Part shown: positions 62,926-64,000 of the stretch, piece by piece
Layout of the letters: each line of letters opens with the position of its first letter
How positions within the stretch are numbered: position 1 is the stretch's first letter
The notes under the pieces: generated by a model
Seen by the model: the letters and a program-made list of their open reading frames with translations, nothing else
The model's database searches: none
Told to the model about the DNA's origin: nothing
Assembly (NCBI RefSeq): GCF_030867145.1
Contig: NC_134454.1
Location: forward strand, 70,290,308-70,354,307
From: Opisthocomus hoazin
Taxonomy: Eukaryota; Chordata; Aves; Opisthocomiformes; Opisthocomidae
Length of the DNA: 64,000 bases
Reading direction: 5' to 3'
Translations under genes and position numbers: made by a program

Positions 62926-64000
62926 ATCACAGAATCGCAGAATGTAAGGGGTTGGAAGGGACCTCTGTGGGTCATCTAGTCCAACCCCTCTGCTGAAGCA
63001 GGGTCACCTACAGCAGGCTGCACAGGACCTTGTGCAGGCAGGTCTTGAATATCTCCAGAGAAGGAGAATCTACCACCTCCCTGGGCAGCCTGTTCCAGTG
63101 CTCTGTCACCCTCAAAGTGAAGAAGTTCTTCCTCATGTTCAGACGGAACTTCCTATGCTTCAGTTTGTGCCCATTACCCCTTGTCCTGTCACGAGGCACC
63201 ACTGAAAAGAGTCTGGCCCCATCCTCCTGGCACCCACCCTTGAGATATTTGTAAGCATTTATAAGGTCCCCACTCGGTCTTCTCTTCTTCAGGCTGAATA
63301 AGGCCAGCTCCCTCAGCCTCTCCTCGTAGGAGTGGTGCTCCAGTCCACTAATCATCTTTGTAGCCCTCCTCTGGACTCTTTCCAGTAGTTCCTTGTCTTT
63401 CTTGAACTGGGGAGCCTAGAACTAGGCGCAGTACTCCAAATGGGGCATCACTAGGGCAGAGTAGAGGGGGAGAATCCTTCGACCTGCTGGCCACACTCCT
63501 TTTAAAGCACCCCAGGATCCCATTGGCTTTTGTGGTAGCCAGGGCACACTGCCTGCTCATGGTCAACCTGTCGTCCACCAGCACACCCAGGTCCCTCTCC
63601 ACAGAGCTGCTCTCCAGCAGGTCCGCGCCAAGCCTGTACTGATGCATGGGGTTGTTCCTCCCCAGGTGCAGGACCCTAGTCTTGCCCTTGTTGAGCTTCA
63701 TCAGGTTCCTGGCAGCACAGCTTTCTGGTGTATCAGACACTTCTCTTGGTTTTTCTGTCATCAGCAAACTTGCTGAGGGTGCGCTCTGTCCCTTCAGGTC
63801 GTTGATGAAGAAGTTGAACAAGACCGGGCCCAGTGCTGGCCCCTGGGGGACACCACTAGCTACAGGCCTCCAACTAGTCACAGACCTCTCAGCTCTGCCA
63901 TTCAGCCAGTTCTCAGTCCACCTCAATGTCCACTCATCTAGCCCAATTCAAAAGATTTGGTGTTTGTCTCAGTAGCAAGATACCAAGATAGACGTGCATT
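62926..64000 (-). mobile_element. CR1 LINE, minus strand, running to the window edge
   Basis: This is a CR1 copy of more than 1 kb in reverse orientation. Its 3' end lies at 62926 (ATCACAGAATCGCAGAATG is the reversed octamer tail). Reading on the minus strand, 63926-63348 encodes the reverse-transcriptase segment with SGVPQGPALGPVLFNFFIND, then LESSSVERDLGVLVDDRLTM. Positions 63355-63008 encode the C-terminal end with [19 protein letters not shown]. The catalytic ADD block is present in the DNA but in another frame, so an indel has inactivated it. It lies in IL6ST intron 7, opposite in direction, and may continue past 64000. Confidence 0.93.

Larger units (their letters stand above)
45640..64000 (+). 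other. IL6ST: IL6ST (gp130) locus, 5' part (gene extent)
   Basis: This span covers a CpG-island promoter, a non-coding first exon and six coding exons whose phases (start-1, 1-1, 1-2, 2-1, 1-0, 0-1) join into 329 codons plus one base. The product is the interleukin-6 cytokine family signal transducer, a single-pass type I membrane receptor subunit that pairs with the IL-6, LIF, CNTF, oncostatin M and IL-11 receptor chains and activates JAK-STAT signalling. The window gives the signal peptide, Ig-like D1 and cytokine-binding D2-D3. The three fibronectin type III domains, transmembrane helix and cytoplasmic tail are expected to the right. ANKRD55 lies upstream in the same orientation, as in human. 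Confidence 0.95.

Overview
The window is nuclear DNA from a bird. CR1 LINE copies on both strands carry the avian CR1 3' end with its ATTCTGTG tail, there is a solo retroviral LTR of a type common in bird genomes, introns obey GT-AG, and two vertebrate genes lie in their conserved order. In chicken this pair (ANKRD55, IL6ST) lies on chromosome Z, so a Z-linked contig is likely. The LTR suggests a neoavian bird rather than chicken. Both statements are inference.

Positions 1-17.3 kb hold the 3' half of ANKRD55 on the + strand. Four exons (1227-1394, 3142-3803, 9326-9427, 16540-16808) join in one open frame with matching phases (2-2, 2-1, 1-1, 1-stop). They encode an ankyrin-repeat segment and then a long low-complexity C-terminal tail. 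A likely poly(A) signal lies at 17277. The introns hold a purine-only (GGGAAA)n tract, one young and one ancient CR1 copy, and an unexplained eight-cysteine exon-like reading frame at 5.54-5.75 kb.

Positions 17.3-45 kb are about 27.7 kb of intergenic sequence with no gene I can support. It holds a 705-bp solo LTR with a 5-bp target duplication (CTGTC), a short perfect inverted repeat and a poly-G/CA tract.

Positions 45-64 kb hold the 5' part of IL6ST (gp130), also on the + strand. A strong CpG island contains a STAT-like site, a GC box, a full CRE and a CCAAT/YY1-type element, followed by a probable non-coding first exon ending at 45737. After a 7.2-kb intron, six coding exons (52925-61029) give 329 codons: signal peptide, Ig-like D1, and the cytokine-binding module D2-D3 ending just after its WSEWS motif. 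The fibronectin domains, membrane segment and cytoplasmic tail must lie beyond the right edge. The introns carry two more sizeable CR1 copies and a CR1 tail fragment.

The two genes are neighbours in the same orientation, as in human, where IL6ST lies downstream of ANKRD55. gp130 is the shared signalling receptor for IL-6 family cytokines; the function of ANKRD55 is poorly known. No RNA gene, CRISPR array or prokaryotic feature was seen.
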